Of a stretch of 46,305 nt of DNA, positions 15,590 to 25,183 are shown in pieces. The stretch covers positions 1 through 46,305 of the forward strand of contig NZ_SCVH01000149.1 in NCBI RefSeq assembly GCF_004296935.1. Direction: 5' to 3'. Under the pieces are notes generated by a model. The model ran no database searches. It was not told the DNA's origin and worked only from the letters and a program-made list of their open reading frames with translations. The translations under genes were made by a program, and so were the position numbers. Position 1 is the stretch's first letter. Every line of letters begins with the position of its first letter. The DNA comes from Reyranella sp. (GTDB lineage: Bacteria > Pseudomonadota > Alphaproteobacteria > Reyranellales > Reyranellaceae).

Positions 15590-16306
15590 ATGCCCCGTCC
15601 CCTGATCGGCGTGACCCTGGATGCTGAAAAGCCCGGCGGTTACTCCAAGTTCCCCTGGTATGCGCTCCGGCAGAACTACCTCGCCGCAATCGACGCGGCG
15701 GGTGGGCTGGCCGTCGCCCTGCCGCACGAGCCCGACCGGGTCGCCGACTATCTCGAGCGCATCGATGCGCTGGTGGTGACCGGCGGCGCCTTTGACGTCG
15801 ACCCCTCCTACTATGGCGGCGGCGCGCGCCACGCCACGGTGATCACCAAGGACCGCCGCACCGCCTTCGAGTTTGCCGTGACGCAAGGCGCGCTTGACCA
15901 GAACAAGCCGGTCCTGGGCATCTGCGGCGGCCAGCAGCTGCTGCACGTCGTGCTGGGCGGCAAGCTGATCCAGCACATTCCCGATTCGATCGCTGACCCT
16001 CTTGCCCACGAGCAGCCCAACCCGCGCGACGAAGCGGGTCACCTGGTCAAGGTGGCGCGCGGCACGCAACTGCACGGCATCGTGGGCGCCGACGAGCTGC
16101 CGGTGAACAGCGCCCATCACCAGGCGGCGGCCGATGCGCCCGACGGCGTGGTGGTGAATGCCACCGCCCCCGACGGCGTCATCGAAGGCATCGAGGCGCC
16201 GCGCTACCGCTTCTGCATCGGCGTGCAGTGGCATCCGGAGTTCCTGATCTCCGAGGGCGACGCGAAGCTCTTCCGCGCCTTCCTGGGAGCGGCGGCCACC
16301 AAGTGA
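15590..16306 (+). CDS. Class I glutamine amidotransferase-like hydrolase (PuuD/peptidase C26 family)
   Basis: The 238-residue protein begins RPLIGVTLD and carries the nucleophile C112 in GICGGQQ. The histidine and glutamate of the triad are H215 and E217 in GVQWHPEF, and VVTGGAFDVDPSYY (~62-75) is typical of gamma-glutamyl-GABA hydrolases. It cleaves a gamma-glutamyl amide, possibly in polyamine or amine breakdown. No other puu genes are near. Its TGA overlaps the GTG start of the pseudouridine synthase (GTGA). Confidence 0.87.
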   Translation: MPRPLIGVTLDAEKPGGYSKFPWYALRQNYLAAIDAAGGLAVALPHEPDRVADYLERIDALVVTGGAFDVDPSYYGGGARHATVITKDRRTAFEFAVTQGALDQNKPVLGICGGQQLLHVVLGGKLIQHIPDSIADPLAHEQPNPRDEAGHLVKVARGTQLHGIVGADELPVNSAHHQAAADAPDGVVVNATAPDGVIEGIEAPRYRFCIGVQWHPEFLISEGDAKLFRAFLGAAATK

Positions 16307-17070
16307 GCGAACAGGAGAGAATTGCCAAGCGGCTGGCGCGGGCCGGCCTCTGCTCGCGCCGCGATGCCGAGCGCTGGATCGAGGCCGGCCGCGTCAAAGT
16401 CGACGGCCAGGTCCTGGCCTCGCCCGCCTTGAATGTCACCGACCAGAGTGTGATCGAGGTCGACGGCAAGCCCCTGCCCCAGGCCGACCGAGCCCGGCTG
16501 TGGCGCTATCACAAGCCTCCCAGCGAGATGGTGACGGCACGCGATCCCGAGGGCCGGCGCACGATCTTCGACTCGCTGCCCAAGGGCATGCCGCGCGTCG
16601 TCACCGTCGGCCGGCTCGATTTCATGTCGGAAGGGCTGCTGCTGCTCACCAACGACGGCGGCCTCGCCCGCCGCCTCGAATTGCCGGCCAATGGCTGGAC
16701 CCGGCGCTACCGGGCGCGCGTGCATGGCACGGTCGACGAGGCGCGCCTGGCCGCGCTGGCCAACGGCGTCACCATCGAGGGCGTGCGCTACGGCGCCATC
16801 GAGGCCAGCATGGACCGCCAGCAGCGTTCCAACGCCTGGCTCGACATCGCGCTGGCCGAAGGCAAGAACCGCGAGGTCCGCCGCGTGCTGGCCCATCTCG
16901 ACCTCCCGGTCGTGCGCCTGATCCGCGTGGCCTTCGGGCCGTTTCATCTTGGCGAGCTGGAACGCGGTCACGTCGAGGAAATTCCGACGCAAGCGCTGGA
17001 AAGCCTGCTGGGCGTCAAGCGGCAGCCGCGCAAGCAGGGCTGGGCGAAACCCAAACCGCGTGGCCGCTGA
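16303..17070 (+). CDS. rRNA pseudouridine synthase, RsuA/RluB/E/F family
   Basis: The 255-residue product starts with an S4 RNA-binding domain (RIAKRLARAGLCSRRDAERWIEAGRVKVDG) followed by the catalytic domain with GRLDFMSEGLLLLTNDG, whose aspartate is the nucleophile. KNREVRRVLAHL is the third family motif. The basic C-terminal tail resembles RluB, which makes pseudouridine 2605 in 23S rRNA. The GTG at 16303 overlaps the upstream stop; the in-frame ATG at 16228 would lie inside the amidotransferase gene and adds a sequence not homologous to S4. Followed by rsmD through a TGATG overlap. Confidence 0.92.
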   Translation: MSEQERIAKRLARAGLCSRRDAERWIEAGRVKVDGQVLASPALNVTDQSVIEVDGKPLPQADRARLWRYHKPPSEMVTARDPEGRRTIFDSLPKGMPRVVTVGRLDFMSEGLLLLTNDGGLARRLELPANGWTRRYRARVHGTVDEARLAALANGVTIEGVRYGAIEASMDRQQRSNAWLDIALAEGKNREVRRVLAHLDLPVVRLIRVAFGPFHLGELERGHVEEIPTQALESLLGVKRQPRKQGWAKPKPRGR

Positions 17071-17636
17071 TGCTGAAGATCATCGGCGGCAAGCACCGCG
17101 GCCGGGCGCTCGAGGCGCCCGAGGGCCAGAACGTGCGCCCGACATCGAGCCGGGCCCGCGAGGCGCTGTTCAACATCCTGGCCCACGCGAGCTGGCACGA
17201 GGATGGCACCTCGCCGCTGATCGACGCCCACGTACTCGACGCCTTTGCCGGCTCTGGCGCACTGGGGCTGGAGGCGCTGTCGCGCGGCGCCGCCCATGCG
17301 ACATTCCTCGACAACGATGCGCGGTCGATCAAGCTGATCGGCGAGAACCTGCGCCTGTTGGGCGAAGTGGCCGCGGCCAAGGTGGTGCGCGCCGACGCCA
17401 CCCGCCCGCCGCCAGCCCGCGAGTTCTGCGATCTCGTCTTCCTCGATCCGCCCTACCGCAGCGGCCTGGCGGCGCCGGCGCTGGCGGCGCTGGCCGAGGC
17501 CGGTTGGCTGGCGGCCGGCGCGATCGTCACGGTCGAGCTCGCCCACAACGAGGACATCGTGCCGCCACAGGGCTTCGAGCAGATCGACGAGCGCCGCTAT
17601 GGCGCGGCCAAGATCGTGATCCTGCGCCGGACATGA
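17070..17636 (+). CDS. rsmD: 16S rRNA (guanine(966)-N2)-methyltransferase
   Basis: A 188-residue SAM-dependent methyltransferase with the RsmD N-terminus IIGGKHRGR and RPTSSRAREALFNIL. The SAM loop is DAFAGSGALGLEAL (57-70) and the catalytic DPPY is at 126-129. It modifies G966 of 16S rRNA during small-subunit assembly. It sits directly after the rRNA pseudouridine synthase (shared TGATG) and before the phosphatase (ATGA), forming an RNA-modification cassette. Confidence 0.95.
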   Translation: MLKIIGGKHRGRALEAPEGQNVRPTSSRAREALFNILAHASWHEDGTSPLIDAHVLDAFAGSGALGLEALSRGAAHATFLDNDARSIKLIGENLRLLGEVAAAKVVRADATRPPPAREFCDLVFLDPPYRSGLAAPALAALAEAGWLAAGAIVTVELAHNEDIVPPQGFEQIDERRYGAAKIVILRRT

Positions 17637-18259
17637 CGGCGACGCCCGGCCTCGTCGTCCCGCTCTACATGCTGCGCCACGGCGAGACGGCATGGAACAC
17701 CGAGCGGCGCATGCAGGGCACCAAGAACTCCGATCTCACCGAGCGCGGCCGTGCACAAGCGCGCGCCATGGGCCGTGCGCTCAAGGCCGAACTCGCCCGC
17801 GAGGCTGGCTCGACGATTTTCCTGCGCAGCCCGCTTGGCCGAGTGCGCGAGACCTCCGAAATCGTCGGTCACGAACTGGGACTCGATCCCTCGCGGTGGC
17901 GCGACGATCCGCGGCTGGCCGAACTCGGCTATGGCGAGTGGGAAGGATTCAGCTGGAAAGAAATCGAGGTCACGCATCCGACGGCATTGGCTGACTGGCG
18001 TGCCGACCCCCATGGCTTCAGCCCGCCCGGCGGCGAGACGCATTTCGAATTGCGCCGGCGCTCGGCCGGGGTACTGGCCGACATCGTGGCGTCGCAGACG
18101 CGGACTGTGATTGTGGGCCACGGCGTCAGCGGTGCGGTGGTGCGCGGCCTCAACCTCGGCCTCGATGCGCGCGCCATGTTCGTACTGGAAAAGCCGCAGG
18201 ACGCTTTCTTCCGCTTGCTTGCCGGCCGCGAGGAGCGAATCGAGGCGGTGTTCGACTAG
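17633..18259 (+). CDS. Histidine phosphatase family protein (phosphoglycerate-mutase-like)
   Basis: The 208-residue product has the phosphohistidine motif LRHGETAWN (H16), the second arginine in LRSPLGRVRETSEI, the acid LAELGYGEWEG, and the second histidine in VIVGHGVSG. The fold is that of cofactor-dependent phosphoglycerate mutase and broad-specificity phosphatases such as GpmB/CobC. Substrate unknown. It is the last gene of the plus-strand run; only three bases separate its stop from the stop of the convergent gene at 18263. Confidence 0.9.
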   Translation: MTATPGLVVPLYMLRHGETAWNTERRMQGTKNSDLTERGRAQARAMGRALKAELAREAGSTIFLRSPLGRVRETSEIVGHELGLDPSRWRDDPRLAELGYGEWEGFSWKEIEVTHPTALADWRADPHGFSPPGGETHFELRRRSAGVLADIVASQTRTVIVGHGVSGAVVRGLNLGLDARAMFVLEKPQDAFFRLLAGREERIEAVFD

Positions 18260-18262
18260 GCC

Positions 18263-18733
18263 TCAGCCGCGCGCCAGGCGGGCCGTGCGGCGGCACCCGC
18301 CGTTCTCCGTGACAACGAGGCCCCCGCCGTCGCTGCGGGCGGTGAGCTGTATGCGGCGATGCTCGGTGCCCTTGACCGACGCGACGCTCAGAAGAGTGAA
18401 GGTGCCGCCGCTCCTAGCCACGCCGTGGATCTGCCACAGGCCCGGGCCGGGCGGCGGCGGGGCGGCCTTGCTCGGATTGGGCACCGGCCCGCGCGCGGTG
18501 GTGTCATAGGCCGAGCCGTCGACGAAGCCGGATTCGATGGTGAGCTGGTATTCGAGCGGCGCGTTGCACGAGCCGCCGTCGCTGGTGCCCTTCCATTCGC
18601 CGTCCAGCGGCGAGGCCTGTGCCGGCGTGGGGTTGGCCGGCGGCGCGGCCGAAGCAGGCGCCGGGGCGCGGGTCTGGGCGCTCGCCGACGCGGCGGCGCC
18701 CAGGAAAAGCAGCAGGATCAGGAACTTGTTCAT
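18263..18733 (-). CDS. Small secreted protein of unknown function
   Basis: The protein has 156 residues. A signal peptide ([20 protein letters not shown]) is followed by a Pro/Ala-rich linker and a compact beta-rich domain starting [27 protein letters not shown] and ending [11 protein letters not shown]. The two cysteines flank the domain and may form a disulfide. The strand pattern suggests a small periplasmic beta-barrel, but I recognise no family. Its start overlaps the mutL stop (ATGA), so it is the tail gene of the minus-strand operon. Confidence 0.75.
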   Translation of the reverse strand: MNKFLILLLFLGAAASASAQTRAPAPASAAPPANPTPAQASPLDGEWKGTSDGGSCNAPLEYQLTIESGFVDGSAYDTTARGPVPNPSKAAPPPPGPGLWQIHGVARSGGTFTLLSVASVKGTEHRRIQLTARSDGGGLVVTENGGCRRTARLARG

Positions 18734-20535
18734 CGCCTTCCGAACAGCCGCTCGATGTCGGCCAGCTTGAGTTCGACATAGGTCGGGCGGCCATGGTTGC
18801 ACTGTCCGGAGTGCGGCGTCGCTTCCATCTGGCGCAGGAGCGCGTTCATTTCCTCAACGGTGAGGCGGCGACCGGCCCGCACCGAGGTGTGGCAGGCGAG
18901 CGTGCCGCAGACCTGCTCGACCTTTTCCTTGAGCGCGAGATGATCGCCCATCTCGGCCAACTCGTCGGCCAGGTCACGCACGAGTCCCTGGAGGTCGACC
19001 TCGCCCAACACCGCCGGCGTCTCGCGCACCACGACGGCGCCGAGGCCAAACGGTTCGAGCACCAGGCCCATCTCGGCCAGTTCGGCGGCGCGGGCGGCCA
19101 GCCGTCGTGCACCGTCCTCGCCCAGTTCGACCACTTCGGGCAGCAGAAGCGCCTGGCGCTTCACGCCGTCAGCCTCGAGCTGGTTTTTCAGCTTCTCATG
19201 CAGCAGGCGCTCGTGGGCGGCGTGCTGGTCGACGATCACCACGCCCTGGTCGGTCTGGGCCACGATGTAGGTTTCATGCAACTGGGCCCGCGCCACGCCC
19301 AGCGGATAGTTGCCGTTGGCGATCTCCCCGGTCGGCATTTCGACCCGCGCCGAGAGACCATCGAGGGGGGCCATGAATTGCGCCGCCGCCTCGGCGAGAC
19401 CGCGCGGAATGAACGAACCACCGCCACTGTGGCCCAGCGGCAGGGCGTTGGAATAGCCGGTGTGCGGCCGGAAGGCGCCCAGCGCCGCATCCGACACGGT
19501 CGTGCTGGCGCGGTGGCCGGCGGCGGCGAGCGCGGTGCGGAGCGCGCCCACGATCAGGCCGCGCACGATGCCGGCGTCGCGGAAGCGGACCTCGGTCTTG
19601 GCGGGGTGGACGTTGACGTCGACCATCTCGGGCGGCGCCTCGAGGAACAGCGCCACCATCGGATGGCGGTCGCGCGCCAGGAAATCCTGGTAGGCGCCGC
19701 GCACGGCGCCGGCCAGCAGCTTGTCGCGCACCGGCCGGCCGTTGACGAAAAGATACTGATGCTGGCCGGTCGGACGGTTGAGCGTCGGAAGGCCGGCGAA
19801 GCCGCTCAAGCGAAACCCCTCGCGGTTGGCATCGATGGCGAGCGCATTGTCGGCGAACTCGCGGCCCATGATGGCGCCCAGCCGCGCCAGACGCGCGGCG
19901 TCGCCGTCTTCGAGCAGCGACGGCGGGGCCGCTGCCAAATCGATCAGGGCACGCTCCTCGCTTTCGAGGCGAAAGGCGATCACGGGGTGGGCCATCGCGA
20001 GGCGCCGCATCGCATCGGCGACATGGCCCGACTCGGTGCGCGGCTCCTTCAGGAATTTGAGGCGCGCGGGCGTGGCAAAGAAGAGATCACGCACCTCGAC
20101 CCGCGTGCCCGCCGGATGCGCGGCGGGCCGCGGCTCGGCCTTGGCGCCGCCGTCTATTTCGAGGCTCCAGGCTGACTCGGCGCCCGCCGGCCGCGACGTA
20201 ATGGTAAAGCGGCTCACCGAGGCGATCGAGGGCAGCGCTTCGCCGCGGAAGCCCAGCGTGTTGATGTGCGTGAGATCGTCGTCCGGCAGCTTGGACGTGC
20301 AGTGGCGCTCGACGGCGAGCTGCAGTTCCTCCGCGCTCATGCCGACGCCGTCGTCGACCACGGAAATGAAGGTGCGGCCACCTTCCTTCAGGGTGACGGC
20401 GATGCGGTGCGCGCCGGCGTCGATCGCGTTCTCGACCAGTTCCTTAACGGCGCTCGCCGGACGCTCGACGACCTCGCCCGCGGCGATGCGATTCACCAGG
20501 GTTGTGGGAAGACGACGGAGGAGAGGCGCGCTCAT
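18730..20535 (-). CDS. mutL: DNA mismatch repair protein MutL
   Basis: This 601-residue protein has the GHKL ATPase motifs [25 protein letters not shown] and [11 protein letters not shown] in the N-terminal half, then a Pro/Gly-rich linker. The C-terminal domain has [12 protein letters not shown] (about 436-447, the DQHA(X)2E(X)4E endonuclease motif), ACHTSVRAG and QCNHGRPT. It therefore nicks DNA itself, as expected where MutH is absent. It links MutS mismatch recognition to strand removal. It lies 12 bases after the pgi stop. Confidence 0.97.
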   Translation of the reverse strand: MSAPLLRRLPTTLVNRIAAGEVVERPASAVKELVENAIDAGAHRIAVTLKEGGRTFISVVDDGVGMSAEELQLAVERHCTSKLPDDDLTHINTLGFRGEALPSIASVSRFTITSRPAGAESAWSLEIDGGAKAEPRPAAHPAGTRVEVRDLFFATPARLKFLKEPRTESGHVADAMRRLAMAHPVIAFRLESEERALIDLAAAPPSLLEDGDAARLARLGAIMGREFADNALAIDANREGFRLSGFAGLPTLNRPTGQHQYLFVNGRPVRDKLLAGAVRGAYQDFLARDRHPMVALFLEAPPEMVDVNVHPAKTEVRFRDAGIVRGLIVGALRTALAAAGHRASTTVSDAALGAFRPHTGYSNALPLGHSGGGSFIPRGLAEAAAQFMAPLDGLSARVEMPTGEIANGNYPLGVARAQLHETYIVAQTDQGVVIVDQHAAHERLLHEKLKNQLEADGVKRQALLLPEVVELGEDGARRLAARAAELAEMGLVLEPFGLGAVVVRETPAVLGEVDLQGLVRDLADELAEMGDHLALKEKVEQVCGTLACHTSVRAGRRLTVEEMNALLRQMEATPHSGQCNHGRPTYVELKLADIERLFGRR

Positions 20536-20547
20536 GGCGCTGCTAGC

Positions 20548-21852
20548 TTACGTCCGCCGCCGTGAGGAAAGATACTGGCGGGTCAGAACCTTGGCGTCCT
20601 CGACGGCGGGCTGGTCGAAGGCGTCGATCTTCCAGAGATGGGCGGCAAAAATCGTCTCTAGGATGAAATGCATCATCAGTGCGCCGATCGTGCGCTCATC
20701 GACCTCGGCGACGCGGATGACGCGCGTCGGCCGGCCGGCCTTGGTGGCCGCCGTCGCCGTGGCGTCGGCTTCGGCCAGCAGCAGATCGCCCATGGTCTGG
20801 CCGGCCAGATAGTCGAGGGCCTTGTCGCGGCCCGGCTGCAACACCGACCCCTGGCCCGCCGTATCCTGGATCAGGAAGGTGAAGAGCTTGTCGGCCGGAC
20901 CGCCGAGATAGAGCTGAACCTGGCTGTGCTGGTCGACGGTGCCCAGCGCCACGGCCGGCGTCGTGCCGTTGCCGTCCTTGCCGAGACTCTCGGCCCAGAT
21001 TTGCCGGTACCAGTAGGCAAAGGTGTTGAGCCGGTCGACATAGGGCATCAGCACCGTGATGTTGATGCCGCGCTCGCGTGCCAACCCGACGGAGAGCGCG
21101 GCGCCGATCGCCGGCGCAATACCGGCGACGTCGTTGGCCGCCAACACCGGATCGAGCACGCTGGCCGCCCCCTCGCGCACCGCGGCGCAATCGAGGCCGG
21201 CGATCATCGCCGGCAGCATGCCGACCAGCGACAGCGACGCGTAGCGCCCGCCGATCTTCGGATCGTGCTCGATGATGGTGCAGCCCATGGCGGTGGCAAG
21301 CCGGCGCAGCGGATTGTCGGTCGCTTCAGTGATCGCCATCACATTGGAGGCCAGGACCGCCTTGCCGGCCTTGGCTTCGAGCGCCGCCGAGAGCGTCAGG
21401 AAGGCCGCGATCGTCTCCGGCGTGCCGCCCGACTTGGAGATCGGGATGAACCCTGTGCGCTCGAGCGGCAGCCGCTCGATCAACGCGGCAAAGGTGGCCG
21501 GATCGACATTATCCATGAACCAGAGCTTGGGCCGCCCCTTCGCGGGGCCGAAGCCCTGGTCCTTCAACGCCACCAGCGTCTTGCCACTCAAGCTCGAGCC
21601 GCCTGAACCGATGACCACGACGTGCTCGAAGCCGGCGAAGCGTTCGGCGTGGGATTTTAGCGCCACGAGGTCGTCGCGACGCGCCGGCAGCTTGAGCAAC
21701 GGCAGCTCGTTGCTGTCGTGCCAATGGCGGATCTTGTCGAGCGCCGGCCGCAGCTCGGCCATCGCGCGGTCGAGACTGGCACGGGAAAGACCCTTGGCGC
21801 CGACTGAAGTGTCGAGGGCATCGTCGATCGAGTGGCGATAATAGCTGGTCAT
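20548..21852 (-). CDS. pgi: Glucose-6-phosphate isomerase (short bacterial form)
   Basis: The 434-residue enzyme is of the short type rather than the ~550-residue enterobacterial form. Sugar-phosphate binding SIS motifs are visible as VVIGSGGSSLSGKTL and ISKSGGTPETIAAF. The PGI signature region reads DPKIGGRYASLSLVGMLPA, followed by VDQHSQVQLYLGGPADKLFTF. It interconverts glucose-6-phosphate and fructose-6-phosphate in the cytosol. The ATG at 21852 overlaps the upstream peptidase stop (ATGA). Confidence 0.93.
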   Translation of the reverse strand: MTSYYRHSIDDALDTSVGAKGLSRASLDRAMAELRPALDKIRHWHDSNELPLLKLPARRDDLVALKSHAERFAGFEHVVVIGSGGSSLSGKTLVALKDQGFGPAKGRPKLWFMDNVDPATFAALIERLPLERTGFIPISKSGGTPETIAAFLTLSAALEAKAGKAVLASNVMAITEATDNPLRRLATAMGCTIIEHDPKIGGRYASLSLVGMLPAMIAGLDCAAVREGAASVLDPVLAANDVAGIAPAIGAALSVGLARERGINITVLMPYVDRLNTFAYWYRQIWAESLGKDGNGTTPAVALGTVDQHSQVQLYLGGPADKLFTFLIQDTAGQGSVLQPGRDKALDYLAGQTMGDLLLAEADATATAATKAGRPTRVIRVAEVDERTIGALMMHFILETIFAAHLWKIDAFDQPAVEDAKVLTRQYLSSRRRT

Positions 21853-23189
21853 TCTTTGGAATCCGAAACGACACCGACGGGTTTGCCGACGACGACGGTC
21901 GTCATCGTCTCGTCGCGCAGCAGGCGGCGGGCGACCCGGCGCACGCTGTCGAGCTTGACGGCGGCGATCAGCGCCTCGCGCCGGACCAGGTGATCGGGCG
22001 ACAGGCCGTCGACCTGCAGGGAATGCATCAGGCTCGCGACCGAACTCGACGAATCGAGCGACAGCGCCAGCGCGCCGCTGAGATAGGTCTTGGCGTCGGC
22101 AAGCTCCTGCTCGGTGACACCCTCGGTGCGCATGCGCGCAAGCTCGGCGCGGATGATGCGGATGGCTTCGGCGACGCGTTCGTTGGCGCTCGCCGTCGAG
22201 ACAACCAGCAGGGCCGCCCGCTTGTAGGTGCGCAGGCCGCTCGACACGCCGTAGGCCAGGCCGCGCTTCTCGCGCACCTCGTTGAACAGTCTGGACTGCT
22301 GCCCGCCGCCACCCAGGACATGGTTCATCACCACGGCCGAGTACCAGTCGGGATCGTCGCGGGCGATGCCGGGCAAGGCCATCAGCGCGGTGCTTTGCGG
22401 CACCGGCCGCTCGACGACGATGGTGCGCGGCTTGGTCGGCGGCTTCCATTCCGGCGGCAGCGGTGGCACCGTGCCGACAACGAGGCCGCCGAAGGTGCGA
22501 TCGAGTTGGCGGGCGAGTTCGGCCTCGCCGATGTCGCCGACCGCCGACACGATCAGGCCGCTGCGCACCAGCAGCGTGGCGGCGCGCTGCTTGAGCCGCG
22601 CCGGTGTCAGCGTTTTCAGATCCTCGCGCGTGCCTTCGGGATCGTTGGCATAGGGATGGCCCGCGAACAGGGTGGTCATCAGCGTGCGGCCCGCCACCGA
22701 TTGCGGCCGCTGCTCCGCCTGATTGAGGCGCGCGATGGTCTGGGCGCGACGCTGTTCGACCATGTCGGCATCGAAGCGCGGCTGGACGAGCGCCAGCCGC
22801 AAGAGCTCGAAGCCTTCGTCTCGATTGGCCGAGAGTACACGCAGCGTTCCGCTCAGCCGGTCGAGCGAGGCGCCGAAGCCCAGCGAGGCGGCGGCATCCT
22901 CCTGGCGGCGGCGGAAGGCCTGGGCGTCGAGTGGGCCGGCGCCGTCGGTCAGCAGCCTCGCCATGAGATTGGTCACACCCGACTGCCCGTTCGGATCCGA
23001 AGCCGTGCCACCGGCGAAGGAAAAGGACAGCGCCACGACAGGCGCGCTCTTGTCTTCGACCAGCCAGACCTTGATGCCGAGCGGCGTGGTCACTTCCTTG
23101 ATGTCGATGGCCTCAGCAACAGCCGCCGGCAGCCAGGCCAGCACGGCAGCGAGCATCGCCAAGGCGCCACGGCGGAGGCTGTGGGTCAT
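21849..23189 (-). CDS. M16 peptidase-like subunit without zinc site
   Basis: A 446-residue exported protein: signal peptide MTHSLRRGALAMLAAVLAWLPAAVAEA, then two M16 (insulinase-like) half-domains. The position of the HxxEH zinc motif is occupied by GVTNLMARLL, so this chain is not catalytic by itself. The C-terminal segment GGGQQSRLFNEVREKRGLAYGV keeps the R/Y residues that M16 partners contribute to the active site. It follows the zinc-bearing M16 gene with an ATGA overlap, fitting a periplasmic heterodimer like mitochondrial processing peptidase. A larger frame over both M16 genes, reaching 24686, is only a shadow. Confidence 0.9.
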   Translation of the reverse strand: MTHSLRRGALAMLAAVLAWLPAAVAEAIDIKEVTTPLGIKVWLVEDKSAPVVALSFSFAGGTASDPNGQSGVTNLMARLLTDGAGPLDAQAFRRRQEDAAASLGFGASLDRLSGTLRVLSANRDEGFELLRLALVQPRFDADMVEQRRAQTIARLNQAEQRPQSVAGRTLMTTLFAGHPYANDPEGTREDLKTLTPARLKQRAATLLVRSGLIVSAVGDIGEAELARQLDRTFGGLVVGTVPPLPPEWKPPTKPRTIVVERPVPQSTALMALPGIARDDPDWYSAVVMNHVLGGGGQQSRLFNEVREKRGLAYGVSSGLRTYKRAALLVVSTASANERVAEAIRIIRAELARMRTEGVTEQELADAKTYLSGALALSLDSSSSVASLMHSLQVDGLSPDHLVRREALIAAVKLDSVRRVARRLLRDETMTTVVVGKPVGVVSDSKE

Positions 23190-24562
23190 CGGTTGCCTTC
23201 CGCCGGGCTCAGCAGCGAGATCACCGCGCCTGAGTCGCGCCACACCAGCTGGGCAGCGGCGACCACGTCGGCCGGCGTCACGGCGGCGATGCGATCGGGC
23301 CAGGCATCGATATCGGCCATGGTGCCGCCGGTGCTCAGCATCGCGCCATAGAGGCGCGGGCCACTGGCCAGGGAATCCTGGGCGTAGATCGCCCCGGCGA
23401 GCAGCTGGTTCTGTGCCCGCTCGACCTCGTCCGCGGTCACGCCGCCATCGGTCAGCTTCTTCATCTCGCGGTTCACCGCCGTCTCGATCTCGGCCACGCT
23501 GCGCGAGGGCGCCGGATGAACGCCGATCTCGAACGAGGTAAGGCCGAGGCTGGCGGGGCTGTAGCCGGCCGACGCCGAGAGGGCGAGCTTGGAGTCGATC
23601 ACCAGCGACCGCCACAGCCGGCTGGTCTCGCTGCCGCCGAACAGCCGCGCCAACACCTGGAGTGCGTGGGCGTATTTCGTTTCGCCGACGCGGTAGGACG
23701 GCGCCAGCCAGTCGCACGACCAGCTGGGCTCGACGACCCGGGCGTCGGCGCGGCTCACGCGCTGCGGCAGGTCCGCGCCGCCCTGCGTCGGCCTGCGCCG
23801 CGCCTCGACCTTGCGGGCGGGGATCGGGCCATAATGCTTCTCGGCAAGCTTGCGGACGGCCTCGGGCGTGGCGTCGCCGGCCACGATCAGCACCGCGTTG
23901 CCGGGGATATAGAAGCGGCGATAGAAGGCCATCAGTTCGGTGATGTTCAGCTTCTTGATGTCGTCGGCATAGCCGATGACCGGCATGCCGTAGGGCTTGT
24001 GCCGTCCGAACAGCTGCTCGCGCGCTGCCTCGTCGAGCAATGCAGCCGGCACGTTGTCGGTCCGGGAGCGGCGCTCCTCGAGCACGACCTGGCGCTCCGA
24101 GATCAGCTCCCTCTCGGTAATGCGCAGGCCGGTCATACGATCGGCTTCCATGCGCATCACCAGCTCGAGGCGGTCGGGCGCCACGGTCTGGTGGTAGCCG
24201 GTCGAATCGAAGGTGGTGTAGGCGTTGTCGCGCCCGCCGTTGCGCGACACGATGCGCGAGAACTCGCCCGAGGCGACCCGGTCGGTGCCCTTGAACATCA
24301 TGTGTTCGAGGAAATGCGCGACGCCGGTGTGCCCGAATACCTCGTCGGCGCTGCCAACCTTGTAGACCAGCACCTGGGTCACGATCGGCGCACGGCGGGA
24401 CGGCAGCACGACGACCTGCAGGCCGTTGGCCAAAGTGAAGCTCTCGGCCGGACGGCGCCCGACAGTGAACAGCTTCGCCAGGGCCGGGACCGCCGGCGCC
24501 AGGACCGCGCCCGCAGCGAGGCCGCCAAGCAGGGCGCGGCGGCGGGGCGTCAGCGCACTCAG
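23186..24562 (-). CDS. M16 zinc peptidase (catalytic subunit), apparent CTG start
   Basis: The zinc-binding site HFLEHMMFKGT (inverted HxxEH) is intact, with the distal glutamate in the following helix (ERQVVLEERRSR), so this is the active member of the pair. The only ATG/GTG/TTG start is a TTG at 24433, which would begin at ANGLQVVVLP and lose the first strand. In frame upstream, the codons encode a Tat-like signal peptide (TPRRRALLGGLAAGAVLAP then AVPALA), preceded by LSALTP and a CTG at 24562. That CTG lies in a CTGA overlap with the lipoprotein stop and has GAAGG six bases before it. With this start the protein has 458 residues, normal for the family. Confidence 0.87.
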   Translation of the reverse strand: MSALTPRRRALLGGLAAGAVLAPAVPALAKLFTVGRRPAESFTLANGLQVVVLPSRRAPIVTQVLVYKVGSADEVFGHTGVAHFLEHMMFKGTDRVASGEFSRIVSRNGGRDNAYTTFDSTGYHQTVAPDRLELVMRMEADRMTGLRITERELISERQVVLEERRSRTDNVPAALLDEAAREQLFGRHKPYGMPVIGYADDIKKLNITELMAFYRRFYIPGNAVLIVAGDATPEAVRKLAEKHYGPIPARKVEARRRPTQGGADLPQRVSRADARVVEPSWSCDWLAPSYRVGETKYAHALQVLARLFGGSETSRLWRSLVIDSKLALSASAGYSPASLGLTSFEIGVHPAPSRSVAEIETAVNREMKKLTDGGVTADEVERAQNQLLAGAIYAQDSLASGPRLYGAMLSTGGTMADIDAWPDRIAAVTPADVVAAAQLVWRDSGAVISLLSPAEGNR

Positions 24563-25137
24563 AAGATGCCTTCGAGAAGGCCGCGCTTGCGTCGCGTGAT
24601 CGTGGGCGTGGCGCCCGTCGGGGTCTGGCCGGCCGCCTGGGCGTCACGCAACCGCTGCTGCTCCTTGGCCGGATCGAGCACGACACCCGACGGTGGCTTG
24701 TCCTGCCAGAAGATCAGGGCATCGACGAAGCTCTTGTCGCTGTCGTTGATCGTGCGCGTGTCGGTGTTCACGCGGCTGCGGATGTTGGGATCGATCCCGC
24801 CCTGGCCGGCCTTGGCCACCAGCGCCTGCTCCGAGGCGCCGCCGGGACTCGGCGGCGCATTGCCGCCGGCACCGCGCTGCGCGCGCCCGGCGGTCTGCGG
24901 CGCCAAGGCCTCGCGGGCCTGCTCGGCCGGCGTCACTTCCTGCGGCCTGGGCTCACCGGGTCGCGGCGGGCGCAACTCGGCGTTCGGCGGCATGGTCAGC
25001 GGCGAATGGGAAACGATCTTGAACTCGTCGGGCGAAATCTTCTTGCCGCCGCCCAGGTTCTCGAAGGCGCTGCAGCCGCCCATCGCCAGGGCGCCGAGCG
25101 CCAGGAGGGTTATCGGGAATATGCTGGTCCGTTGCAT
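24559..25137 (-). CDS. DUF3035-type outer-membrane lipoprotein
   Basis: A 192-residue lipoprotein: signal peptide with lipobox ending at C22 (LGALAMGGC), then KISPDEFKIVSHSPLTMPPNAELRPP, the recognisable core of DUF3035 proteins, and a basic C-terminus (TRRKRGLLEGIF). The rest is Pro/Gln/Ala-rich and probably extended. The ATG at 25137 has AAGGA seven bases upstream; the longer frame to 25209 overlaps lspA without adding a sensible N-terminus. Position between lspA and the M16 pair is the usual one in alphaproteobacteria; the molecular role is not established here. Confidence 0.82.
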   Translation of the reverse strand: MQRTSIFPITLLALGALAMGGCSAFENLGGGKKISPDEFKIVSHSPLTMPPNAELRPPRPGEPRPQEVTPAEQAREALAPQTAGRAQRGAGGNAPPSPGGASEQALVAKAGQGGIDPNIRSRVNTDTRTINDSDKSFVDALIFWQDKPPSGVVLDPAKEQQRLRDAQAAGQTPTGATPTITRRKRGLLEGIF

Positions 25138-25183
25138 CGTCCGTCCTTCGAAGGTCCGCTTCTGTCCGCTGATCATGGCCGCA

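Noticed and set aside
21849-24686. 945-residue continuous minus frame covering both M16 genes
   Set aside because: The first half is the wrong frame of the catalytic M16 gene (Arg/Pro/Ala-rich nonsense); only the second half, from 23189, is real.
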